Shown: in pieces, positions 58,327 through 64,000 of the stretch
How positions within the stretch are numbered: position 1 is the stretch's first letter
Layout: each line of letters starts with the position of its first letter
Origin: Bradyrhizobium sp.
Lineage (GTDB): Bacteria > Pseudomonadota > Alphaproteobacteria > Rhizobiales > Xanthobacteraceae
DNA length: 64,000 nucleotides
Assembly: GCF_022844465.1 (NCBI RefSeq)
Contig: NZ_JALHLP010000005.1
Span: forward strand, 124,001 to 188,000
Reading direction: 5' to 3'
The notes under the pieces: model-generated
Databases searched by the model: none
Seen by the model: only the letters and a program-made list of their open reading frames with translations
Told to the model about the DNA's origin: nothing
Made by a program: the position numbers and the translations under genes

Positions 58327-58842
58327 TCAGCGGTCCGGTACGCTGGTTTCGGCTTCGGACTCTGGGCCGCCATTGATGACGCCGCCAGCCAGCGCCACCA
58401 GCGGCTTGACCCAGGACGCCGCCTGCTCGGCCAGCGTCGCGCGGGTCTTGTCCTGCGTGGCCTCCCGCATCGCCGCGCCCACCGCGGTCAGGATCGAGGT
58501 CATGGACGCGGTGAGATTGTCGAAATCCTCGCGGATCTTGGGATCGGCGGATTCATAGGCCTCGATGGCGAGGTCGCGGGCCTTGAAATTGGAGGCCCAG
58601 AAATGTTCGGCGTAGGACAGCGGGGTCCAGGTCAGGAAATCCTCGGCGCATTCCGGCATGTCCGGAACCATCTCGAGCAGCATGACGGCTTCGTTGAAAT
58701 GATTGAGGTAGTCGGTGGCAAGGCCGGTGTGGGGGTTGATGTTGGCCGCGCGCAGCTCCGCCGCACGGGCCTCGTCCATGCGGCCTGCTGGTGGCGACGT
58801 CGGGCGATCGGATCGCGCTGGTGTGGCGGCCGTTGAGGTCAT
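58327..58842 (-). CDS. Conserved hypothetical protein
   Basis: 171 residues from ATG 58842 (ATG 58860 is an alternative; neither has a strong ribosome-binding site). GLATDYLNHFNEAVMLLEMV, then FLTWTPLSYAEHFWASNFKA and a helical C-terminal half up to VKPLVALAGGVING follow. The N-terminus is low-complexity (SDRPTSPPAGR). There is no known domain or membrane segment. It is followed by a NUDIX hydrolase. I do not recognise it. Confidence 0.7.
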   Translation of the reverse strand: MTSTAATPARSDRPTSPPAGRMDEARAAELRAANINPHTGLATDYLNHFNEAVMLLEMVPDMPECAEDFLTWTPLSYAEHFWASNFKARDLAIEAYESADPKIREDFDNLTASMTSILTAVGAAMREATQDKTRATLAEQAASWVKPLVALAGGVINGGPESEAETSVPDR

Positions 58843-58904
58843 CGGACCCACTGTTAGCATTCGGAGTTAACACCCGTTAAACGGATGATTATCATGGACA
58901 TATA

Positions 58905-59663
58905 ATGTGCGGACGCTTCGTCATCACTTCGCCTCCGGCCGCGCTTCGGCAGATGTTCGGCTATGTCGAGCAGCCCAATTTCCCGCCCCGGTTTAACATC
59001 GCGCCGACCCAACCTGTCCCTGTGGTGATCCTGGAGAATGGCGGCCGCCACTTTCGGCTGATGCGGTGGGGGCTGGTACCGTCCTGGGCCGAAGACCCCC
59101 GCAAATTCGCGCTGCTGATCAACGCGCGTTCTGAAACGGTGCGGGAGAAGCCGGCCTTCCGGAACGCGATCCGGCGGCGGCGCTGCCTGATCCCGGCCGA
59201 CGGCTACTACGAGTGGCAGGAGGCCGGCGGCCGCAAGCGGCCGTTTTTCGTCCACCGCCGCGACGGCGCGCCGGTCGGTTTTGCCGCGCTGGCGGAAACC
59301 TGGATCGGCCCGAACGGCGAGGAAACCGACGGGGTCGCCATCGTCACCGCACAGGCCACCGGCGAGATGACGGCGCTGCATCACCGCGTTCCCGTGACCA
59401 TCGCGCCCGGCGATTTCGAGCGCTGGCTCGACAGCCGGAGCAACACCGCCGACGACGTCATGGCGCTGCTGCGCGCGCCGGCCGACGGCGCGTTCGCCTG
59501 GCGCGAGATTTCCACGCGAGTCAATCGCGTCGTCAACGACGACGCGCAATTGCTGCTGCCGGTTACGGAGGAGGAGAGGGCGGCTTTGGCGTCCGCGCCC
59601 GCGAAAAAGCCGAGGCCGCGCAAGCCGGCTTCCGAAGACGAGGGGCAGGGGTCGTTGTTCTGA
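58905..59663 (+). CDS. yedK: YedK/HMCES-type abasic-site DNA-protein crosslinker
   Basis: 252 residues. Cys2 directly after the initiator Met (MCGRFVIT) is the residue that forms a thiazolidine with abasic sites. RFNIAPTQPVPVV, LLINARSETVREKPAFRNAI, IPADGYYEWQEAGGRK (conserved Glu) and LHHRVPVTIAPGDFERWL (conserved His) complete the active site. The protein shields abasic sites in single-stranded DNA. In some bacteria it is SOS-associated, but no GTTC-N7-GTTC box is visible in this leader. The C-terminal ~30 residues are basic and disordered. Confidence 0.95.
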   Translation: MCGRFVITSPPAALRQMFGYVEQPNFPPRFNIAPTQPVPVVILENGGRHFRLMRWGLVPSWAEDPRKFALLINARSETVREKPAFRNAIRRRRCLIPADGYYEWQEAGGRKRPFFVHRRDGAPVGFAALAETWIGPNGEETDGVAIVTAQATGEMTALHHRVPVTIAPGDFERWLDSRSNTADDVMALLRAPADGAFAWREISTRVNRVVNDDAQLLLPVTEEERAALASAPAKKPRPRKPASEDEGQGSLF

Positions 59664-59706
59664 GCATTCATCGGAAATTCCCGCGCGATCACGCGTCGCG
59701 CGCCGT

Positions 59707-61134
59707 CTACAACACCTTGCCGGGGTTCATGATGCCGTTTGGGTCCAGCATCGCCTTGATGCCGCGCATCAGTTCGATTGCGACCTTGTCCTTGACGTCG
59801 GGGAGTTCGTCGCGCTTGAGCACGCCGATGCCGTGCTCGGCCGAGATCGATCCGCCCAGCCGCAGCACGATCGCGTACACGGCCGCGTTGACCTCGTGCC
59901 AGCGCGACATGAAGTCGGCGGTGTCGCCGCCGACCGGCTGGCTCACGTTGTAGTGGATGTTGCCGTCGCCGAGATGGCCGAACGGCACCGGCCGCGCGCC
60001 CGGAATCAACCTCACGACCGCCGCATCGGCCTCCGCGATGAAATCGGGCACGGCGGCGACCGGCACCGAGATGTCGTGCTTGATCGAGCCGCCTTCCGGC
60101 TTCTGCGCCGCCGACATCTCGTCGCGCAGCTTCCAGAACGCGGCGCGCTGGCTCAGATTCGCCGCGATCACGGCGTCCTCGACGAAGCCCTGTTCCATGC
60201 CTTTTGTGAGGATGGATTCCAGCGCGGCGCGGGCGTCATCGCGCGGGGACGACAATTCCATCAGCACGTACCAGGGATGCTTGCTGCCAAGCGGATCGCG
60301 GATGTCGATGCCGTGCCGCAGGCTGAAATCGACGGCGACGTCGGCCAGTAATTCGAAGCTGGTGAGACTGCCGGCCGCCTCGTTCTGCGAAATCGACAAC
60401 AGCTTGAGCGCCTGCGCCGGCGATTTCAGGCCGACATAGGCGGTCTCCACCGCGCGCGGCTTCGGAAACAATTTCAGCGTCGCCGCGGTGATGATGCCGA
60501 GCGTGCCTTCGGCGCCGATGAAGAGGTTGCGCAGGTCGTAGCCGGTGTTGTCCTTTTTCAGTTTCGACAGCCCGTTGAGGATACGGCCATCGGCGAGCAC
60601 GACTTCCAGCCCGAGCGCCATCTCGCGCGCCACGCCGTAGGCCAGCGCCGCGGTGCCGCCGGCATTGGTGGAGAGGTTGCCGCCGATGGTGCAACTGCCC
60701 TCGGCGCCGAGCGACAGCGGGAACAGGCGGTCGATCTCGGCGGCGCGCGCCTGCGCTACCTGCAGCACCACGCCGGCCTCGCAGGTCATGGTGTTGGAGG
60801 CGGGATCGACCTCGCGAATTTTATCGAGCCGCCGCAGCGAGACCACCACCTCGCCATGATGCGGGGTCTGGCCGCCGACAAGGCCGGTATTGCCGCCCTG
60901 CGGCACCAGCGCGATCTGGTGCGCGTTGGCGAGCTGGCAGATCGCGGCAACCTCCGCCGTGGAGCTCGGCCGCAACACCAGCGGCGAGCGGCCGCGGAAC
61001 AGGTCGCGTTCCTCGGTGAGGTAGGGCGCGATGTCGGCGGCATCGGTGACCGCGTATTTCTCGCCGACGATGGCGCGAAATTTCCCGATCAGCTCGGGCG
61101 GAAGCGGGGGCACGGTGCCCTGCAAGATGTTCAT
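59707..61134 (-). CDS. FAD-binding D-2-hydroxyacid dehydrogenase
   Basis: 475 residues from ATG 61134, preceded by AAGGAAGAAACGGCG; an ATG 18 bases earlier encodes that ribosome-binding site. The FAD_binding_4 domain (about 40-210) carries ALVPQGGNTGLVGGQTPHHG and GGNLSTNAGGTAALAYGVAR. The C-terminal domain has PFGHLGDGNIHYNVSQP and GGSISAEHGIGVLKRDELPD with the metal/base histidines. It resembles D-2-hydroxyglutarate dehydrogenase and glycolate/D-lactate dehydrogenases (GlcD/Dld type). Electrons would go to ETF or quinone. tsaC lies 28 bp upstream on the same strand. Confidence 0.92.
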   Translation of the reverse strand: MNILQGTVPPLPPELIGKFRAIVGEKYAVTDAADIAPYLTEERDLFRGRSPLVLRPSSTAEVAAICQLANAHQIALVPQGGNTGLVGGQTPHHGEVVVSLRRLDKIREVDPASNTMTCEAGVVLQVAQARAAEIDRLFPLSLGAEGSCTIGGNLSTNAGGTAALAYGVAREMALGLEVVLADGRILNGLSKLKKDNTGYDLRNLFIGAEGTLGIITAATLKLFPKPRAVETAYVGLKSPAQALKLLSISQNEAAGSLTSFELLADVAVDFSLRHGIDIRDPLGSKHPWYVLMELSSPRDDARAALESILTKGMEQGFVEDAVIAANLSQRAAFWKLRDEMSAAQKPEGGSIKHDISVPVAAVPDFIAEADAAVVRLIPGARPVPFGHLGDGNIHYNVSQPVGGDTADFMSRWHEVNAAVYAIVLRLGGSISAEHGIGVLKRDELPDVKDKVAIELMRGIKAMLDPNGIMNPGKVL

Positions 61135-61162
61135 CGCCGTTTCTTCCTTCATCGCCGCCCGC

Positions 61163-62155
61163 TCATGGCCGCCCGACCGCCGCGCGGCGCAGCCGGTCGT
61201 TGATGGCTTCGCCCAATCCTTGCTCGGGAACCGGCATCACCGCGATCGTGCCAACGCCCTTGCTGTCGAGCGCGCGCAGATGGCCGAACAGATTGGCGGC
61301 GGCCTCGTCGATATCGCCGCGTGGTGACAGGTTCATCACGGCGGCGGCGGCGTCAATTCCCGCCATTGCATCGGAGCCAAACGCCAGCAGCGCCTCGCCC
61401 GGTTCCAGGCTGACCGCATCGAGCCGTACCCGGGCGCGCGGGGCGTAATGCGACGCCAGCATGCCCGGCGCCAGCGGCTGCTCGCTGTCGCTGTCGGCGT
61501 CATCGGGCGGGGCCAGCAGCGCGCGGCCCAGCACGCGCTCGATCTCCGCGCGCGGCAGGCCGCCCGGCCGCAGCAGCATCGGCTGGTCGAAGCAGCCGAC
61601 GATGGTCGACTCGACGCCGACCGCGACCGCGCCGCCGTCGACGATCAGGTCGATGCGGCCGGAAAGGTCGCTCGCCACATGCGCGGCGGTGGTCGGCGAG
61701 ACATGACCGGAGAGGTTGGCCGACGGCGCCGCCACCGGGCCGCCGAACGCGCGCAGGATGTCGCGCGCCACCGGATGGGCCGGGATCCGGACCGCGATGG
61801 TTTCGAGGCCGGCGGTCATGAGATCGGCCACCGCGCAGCCCGGCGCCTTCGGTAGCACCAGCGTCAGCGGGCCCGGCCAGAACGCTGCGGCGAGCGCCAG
61901 CGCGGCGGCGTCGAAGCGGGCGATCCGGCGCGCCGCGGCGAGGTCGCCGACATGGGCGATCAGCGGGTTGAAGGCGGGGCGGCCCTTGGCTTGGTAAAGA
62001 CTTGCGATCGCGGCCGCGTTAGTGGCATCAGCGCCGAGGCCATAGACCGTCTCGGTCGGGAACGCGACCAGCCCGCCCGCGGCGAGGATGCGCGCAGCCG
62101 CCGCCACCGCGGCCTCGCCGGCGGGCAATATCTGGGTCTGAAGGCCGACTTTCAC
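61163..62155 (-). CDS. tsaC: L-threonylcarbamoyladenylate synthase (Sua5/TsaC)
   Basis: 330 residues with a GTG start at 62155; AGGA lies 10 bases upstream. FPTETVYGLGADATNAAAIA and KGRPAFNPLIAHVGDLAAAR form the YrdC core (residues ~10-200), with SANLSGHVSPTTAAHVASDL later. The C-terminal Sua5 domain (about 220-330) contains LAPGMLASHYAPR. The enzyme makes threonylcarbamoyl-AMP for the t6A modification of tRNA. tRNA-Pro lies directly upstream. Confidence 0.94.
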   Translation of the reverse strand: MKVGLQTQILPAGEAAVAAAARILAAGGLVAFPTETVYGLGADATNAAAIASLYQAKGRPAFNPLIAHVGDLAAARRIARFDAAALALAAAFWPGPLTLVLPKAPGCAVADLMTAGLETIAVRIPAHPVARDILRAFGGPVAAPSANLSGHVSPTTAAHVASDLSGRIDLIVDGGAVAVGVESTIVGCFDQPMLLRPGGLPRAEIERVLGRALLAPPDDADSDSEQPLAPGMLASHYAPRARVRLDAVSLEPGEALLAFGSDAMAGIDAAAAVMNLSPRGDIDEAAANLFGHLRALDSKGVGTIAVMPVPEQGLGEAINDRLRRAAVGRP

Positions 62156-62224
62156 CGTGATTTATTCCTCAATCCGGCTCCTTGCGGTCACCGGGACCCA
62201 AGGCTATAAGCCGCGTTCCTATGT

Positions 62225-62301
62225 CGGAGTATAGCGCAGCCCGGTAGCGCACCTGCTTCGGGAGCAGGGGGTCGCAGGTTCGAATCCTGCTACTCCGACC
62301 A
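62225..62301 (+). tRNA. tRNA-Pro, anticodon CGG, CCA encoded
   Basis: The acceptor CGGAGTA (62225-62231) pairs with TACTCCG (62291-62297), and CCA follows the discriminator A. The anticodon stem CCTGC (62252-62256) pairs with GCAGG (62264-62268). The loop TTCGGGA places CGG at 62259-62261. The T arm contains GGTTCGAATCC. Length is 77 nt. Confidence 0.97.
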
Positions 62302-62448
62302 TTCAATTTTCACGGCTTTTTCTGATTGCTGGCGGTTCCCGAGTCAACCGCCGATTCCCGCCTCAGACGCGCATGAGCCTTCGTTCTCGCGGCTGGGTTG
62401 AAGGTATTGGCGCGGCCATTGCAGGCCCATGGCTGCCCGCTCCGTAGC

Positions 62449-62986
62449 GGATCGTCATACCCCGCGCATGCGGGGTATCCAGTACGCCGCGGCTTATCGG
62501 TTCGTTCACGGCTGTCTCTGAATACTGGATCACCCGCCCCGTGCGCAATTGCGCACTCGCGCAGGTGACGACGACTGAGTACGCGTTGGATCGTCATACC
62601 CCGCGCATGCGGGGTATCCAGTACGCCGCGGCTTCTCGATTCTATCAGGGCTGGCTCTGGAATACTGGATCACCCGCCCCGTGCGCAATTGCGCACTCGC
62701 GCGGGTGACGACGACTGAGTGCGCGTTGGATCGTCATACCCGGCGCAAGCGGGGTATCCAGTACGCCGCGGCTTCTCGATTCTATCACTGCTGTCTCTGA
62801 ATACTGGGTCACCCGCCCCGTGCGCAATTGCGCACTCGCGCGGGTGACGACGACTGGGTATGCGTTGGATCGTCATACCCCGCGCATGCGGGGTATCCAG
62901 TACGCCGCGGCTTCTCGATTCTATCACGGCTGTCTCTGGAATACTGGATCATCCGCCTTCGCGGATGACGACGACTGAGTATACGT
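62449..62986. repeat. Tandem array of four ~139-bp family E units
   Basis: ATCGTCATACCCC(G/C)GCGCA starts at 62451, 62590, 62730 and 62869, giving periods of 139, 140 and 139 bp. Each unit has GCGGGGTATCCAGTACGCCG, a variable TCTATCA region, CTGGATCACCCGCC (or CTGGGTCACC) and, in units 1-3, GTGCGCAATTGCGCACTCGC. The fourth unit ends CATCCGCCTTCGCGGATGACG, as in the solitary copy at 4694-4792. Units lack unique spacers, and no cas genes are present. The ~147 bp between the tRNA and the array shows nothing recognisable. Confidence 0.9.
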
Positions 62987-63027
62987 TCGCGTTCTCGCGG
63001 CTCATAGAGCCCGAGGTTTGCTGTAGT

Positions 63028-63485
63028 TGAACCTTGTCTCCCCCGAAAAGAGGGAGCAGGGAATGCCGGGTGCTTGCTGCACCCGCGGTCTCGTGTGCAA
63101 AGATTTGGTAGTGGGCGCACACGAGCATACAGGTACAGCCGGGGCACGCCGGCATTCCCTGCGCAATGGGTTGACGGCTTATGGCGTACTCTCCCTGGAG
63201 ACGAATTCGTCTTGCCTCCATCGCCGGCGGATTGACGATTGCGAAAAGCCCGGTTGGGCTCTCGCTATCTCCGCCGGCTTGACACCAGCCACGGGTTGCC
63301 AGGACCACACGCTTTTGCCGTACGCAGGCCATCGCCGTTCGTATCGCGCGCTCGAAGAATCGCTCACGGAAAGTCCGCCCTGCGATCCCTTGCGCGCCGG
63401 CGCTGCCCGCGTCCACCGCATCCCTTCCCACGTTCGTGACGACGCGCGATCGCCCCTCTTGCCGGGAAGAGACAAGCGGCTTATA
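63028..63485. repeat. Structured non-coding repeat element of unknown function
   Basis: GCAGGGAATGCCGG (63056-63069) pairs with CCGGCATTCCCTGC (63149-63162), a perfect 14-bp stem. Inside it GGGTGC/GCACCC (63068-63084) and CTCGTGTGC/GCACACGAG (63090-63098 with 63117-63125) form further hairpins, giving a multi-branched structure. The sequence to about 63485 (including ACACCAGCCACGGGTTGCCA) matches my memory of a dispersed repeat in Bradyrhizobium genomes whose translation is often annotated as small hypothetical proteins. A long open frame (63027-63701, plus strand) crosses it but looks like a by-product of composition. It is not coding in my judgement. Confidence 0.6.
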
Positions 63486-63685
63486 GATCAATTCGGATTA
63501 TCAGAAAAGCAGATTATTTTTTCGCAGGAGGCTGGACAGCCGGGCGACGCAGCCGGTGGAAGTGATTTGCCCGACAAGCGAAGTTGTCCGTATGCCTGCG
63601 AGCGCGCGGCGCTGCCAAGTGATAGGCGCATCGCAGCCGTGCCTGTCATGGGGTCCCGGTCGCGACGCGCGAGGGCGTTTGGCCG

Positions 63686-63799
63686 CTATCTGAACTTGTA
63701 GTTCAGTCCGACGCGCGCGATGTGGTCGCGATGATCGACGCGGTAGATAATGAACTCGCCAGGGAATATCGGATCGGTCGTCCGTAATGCGCTAACCCT
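63686..63799 (-). pseudogene. C-terminal remnant of outer-membrane beta-barrel protein
   Basis: On the minus strand, ending at TAG 63686, a frame reads ALRTTDPIFPGEFIIYRVDH then RDHIARVGLNYKFR. The final RVGLNYKF-type strand with alternating residues is the closing strand of Omp25/Opa-like outer-membrane proteins common in Rhizobiales. No start codon, signal peptide or upstream strands are present within ~110 bp, so this is a fragment left by deletion or insertion of the repeat element. Confidence 0.6.
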
Positions 63800-63807
63800 A
63801 ACCGAAT

Positions 63808-64000
63808 TCACCGCTGCATCAGCCGTGGCGATCCCTCGGCCGGCGTCGCGGCGGGGCGGCGCTTTTTCTCGATGTGCGCCACGTCGCTGTTGAGGCCGCG
63901 GGTCAAGCGGTCGAGATCGCGCTCGATGCGGCGAAGCAGGTCGTCGACCTCGGCGGCGGCGGGACTGGCGCCGGGATTCTTGCCCAGCGCGGCGGCCATG
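63808..64000 (-). CDS. Hypothetical protein, may extend beyond window
   Basis: 63 residues can be read from ATG 63999 to a stop at 63808, but the true start may lie beyond the right edge. The sequence is helical and charged: VDDLLRRIERDLDRLTRGLN then SDVAHIEKKRRPAATP. It suggests a coiled coil or DNA-/protein-binding helix with a basic tail. I do not recognise it. Confidence 0.5.
   Translation of the reverse strand, partial: MAAALGKNPGASPAAAEVDDLLRRIERDLDRLTRGLNSDVAHIEKKRRPAATPAEGSPRLMQR

Noticed and set aside
58867..58880. CtrA-like TTAA-N6-TTAA before yedK
   Set aside because: The two TTAA halves are separated by six bases, not the seven of the CtrA consensus. It also forms part of a short palindrome CCGTTAAACGG. 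Too weak to report as a site.
62449..62986. Possible CRISPR array downstream of tRNA-Pro
   Set aside because: The units are about 139 bp with no unique spacers of 30-40 bp and no short identical repeats separating them. No cas-like protein is encoded in the window. It is a tandem amplification of a dispersed palindromic repeat.
63027..63701. 224-residue open frame across the structured element
   Set aside because: It overlaps strong inverted repeats, has no recognisable domain or ribosome-binding site, and is of the type produced by GC-rich repeats. I annotate the DNA as a repeat instead.
62225..64000. Integration hotspot or genomic island at tRNA-Pro
   Set aside because: I see no integrase, no phage gene and no second copy of the tRNA 3' end as an att site in the window. 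The downstream DNA is repeats and remnants only.

Overview
The window is high-GC chromosomal DNA from an alphaproteobacterium. It is most likely a Bradyrhizobium or a close relative in the Nitrobacteraceae. The evidence is a CcrM-type GANTC methylase, ETF-ubiquinone oxidoreductase, pyruvate phosphate dikinase, two-subunit glycyl-tRNA synthetase, DUF1236/DUF2007/DUF2339/TIGR02301 proteins, an alphaproteobacterial GTTC-N7-GTTC LexA-type box, and many short palindromic intergenic repeats of the kind scattered through Bradyrhizobium genomes. The species cannot be set from this sequence. About 90% is ordinary core or conserved chromosome. I see no phage, integrase, transposase, secretion system or CRISPR array.

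Layout. 1-4.7 kb: two adjacent MinD/ParA-like P-loop ATPases (the second cut by the window edge), an M48 protease with its LemA partner, and an Rsm22-like methyltransferase. 4.8-11 kb: smc, a DsbA-like oxidoreductase and a DUF721 protein, with mutY divergent. 11-17.4 kb: an accessory-looking metabolic stretch with a flavin monooxygenase, XRE and LysR regulators, two NTF2-like proteins and two glutathione S-transferases. 17.6-22.4 kb: ccrM, a zinc metallopeptidase, moaB, a MarR-GNAT fusion with a near-perfect operator, and a small glycosyltransferase. 22.5-31.8 kb: an SPL-like radical SAM protein behind a LexA-type box, RNase HII, a GT39-like membrane protein, a uracil-DNA glycosylase lacking its Fe-S cysteines, ETF-QO, a TPR protein and ispE. 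31.8-36.4 kb: a frameshifted lysE between two copies of one palindromic repeat, polyprenyl diphosphate synthase, DUF2007, a TrmN6-like methylase and an S49 peptidase. 36.4-44.2 kb: glyQ-glyS-methyltransferase, small exported or membrane proteins, and ppdK with a strong terminator. 44.5-52 kb: a SleB-type cell wall hydrolase, an MFS transporter, an AcuI-like reductase, an exported protein and a large DUF2339 membrane protein. 52-62.2 kb: a tyrosine phosphatase, an HD protein, tag, ygfZ, a dihydroorotase-like enzyme, HAD and NUDIX hydrolases, yedK, a D-2-hydroxyacid dehydrogenase and tsaC. 62.2-64 kb: tRNA-Pro(CGG), then a non-coding stretch with a four-unit tandem repeat, a strongly structured repeat element and the remnant of an outer-membrane beta-barrel gene.

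How the genes fit together. Several are DNA-maintenance functions: mutY, tag, family-4-like UDG, YedK, RNase HII, SMC, CcrM and an SPL-like enzyme. They are dispersed and do not form one operon. Translational coupling is visible for ygfZ-tag-HD, glyQ-glyS and DUF2007-trmN6. The best leads are the Fe-S-less UDG, the LexA-type box, the MarR-GNAT operator, the ATPase pair, the repeat mosaic (especially 62.4-63.5 kb), and the dihydroorotase with an altered metal-site motif.
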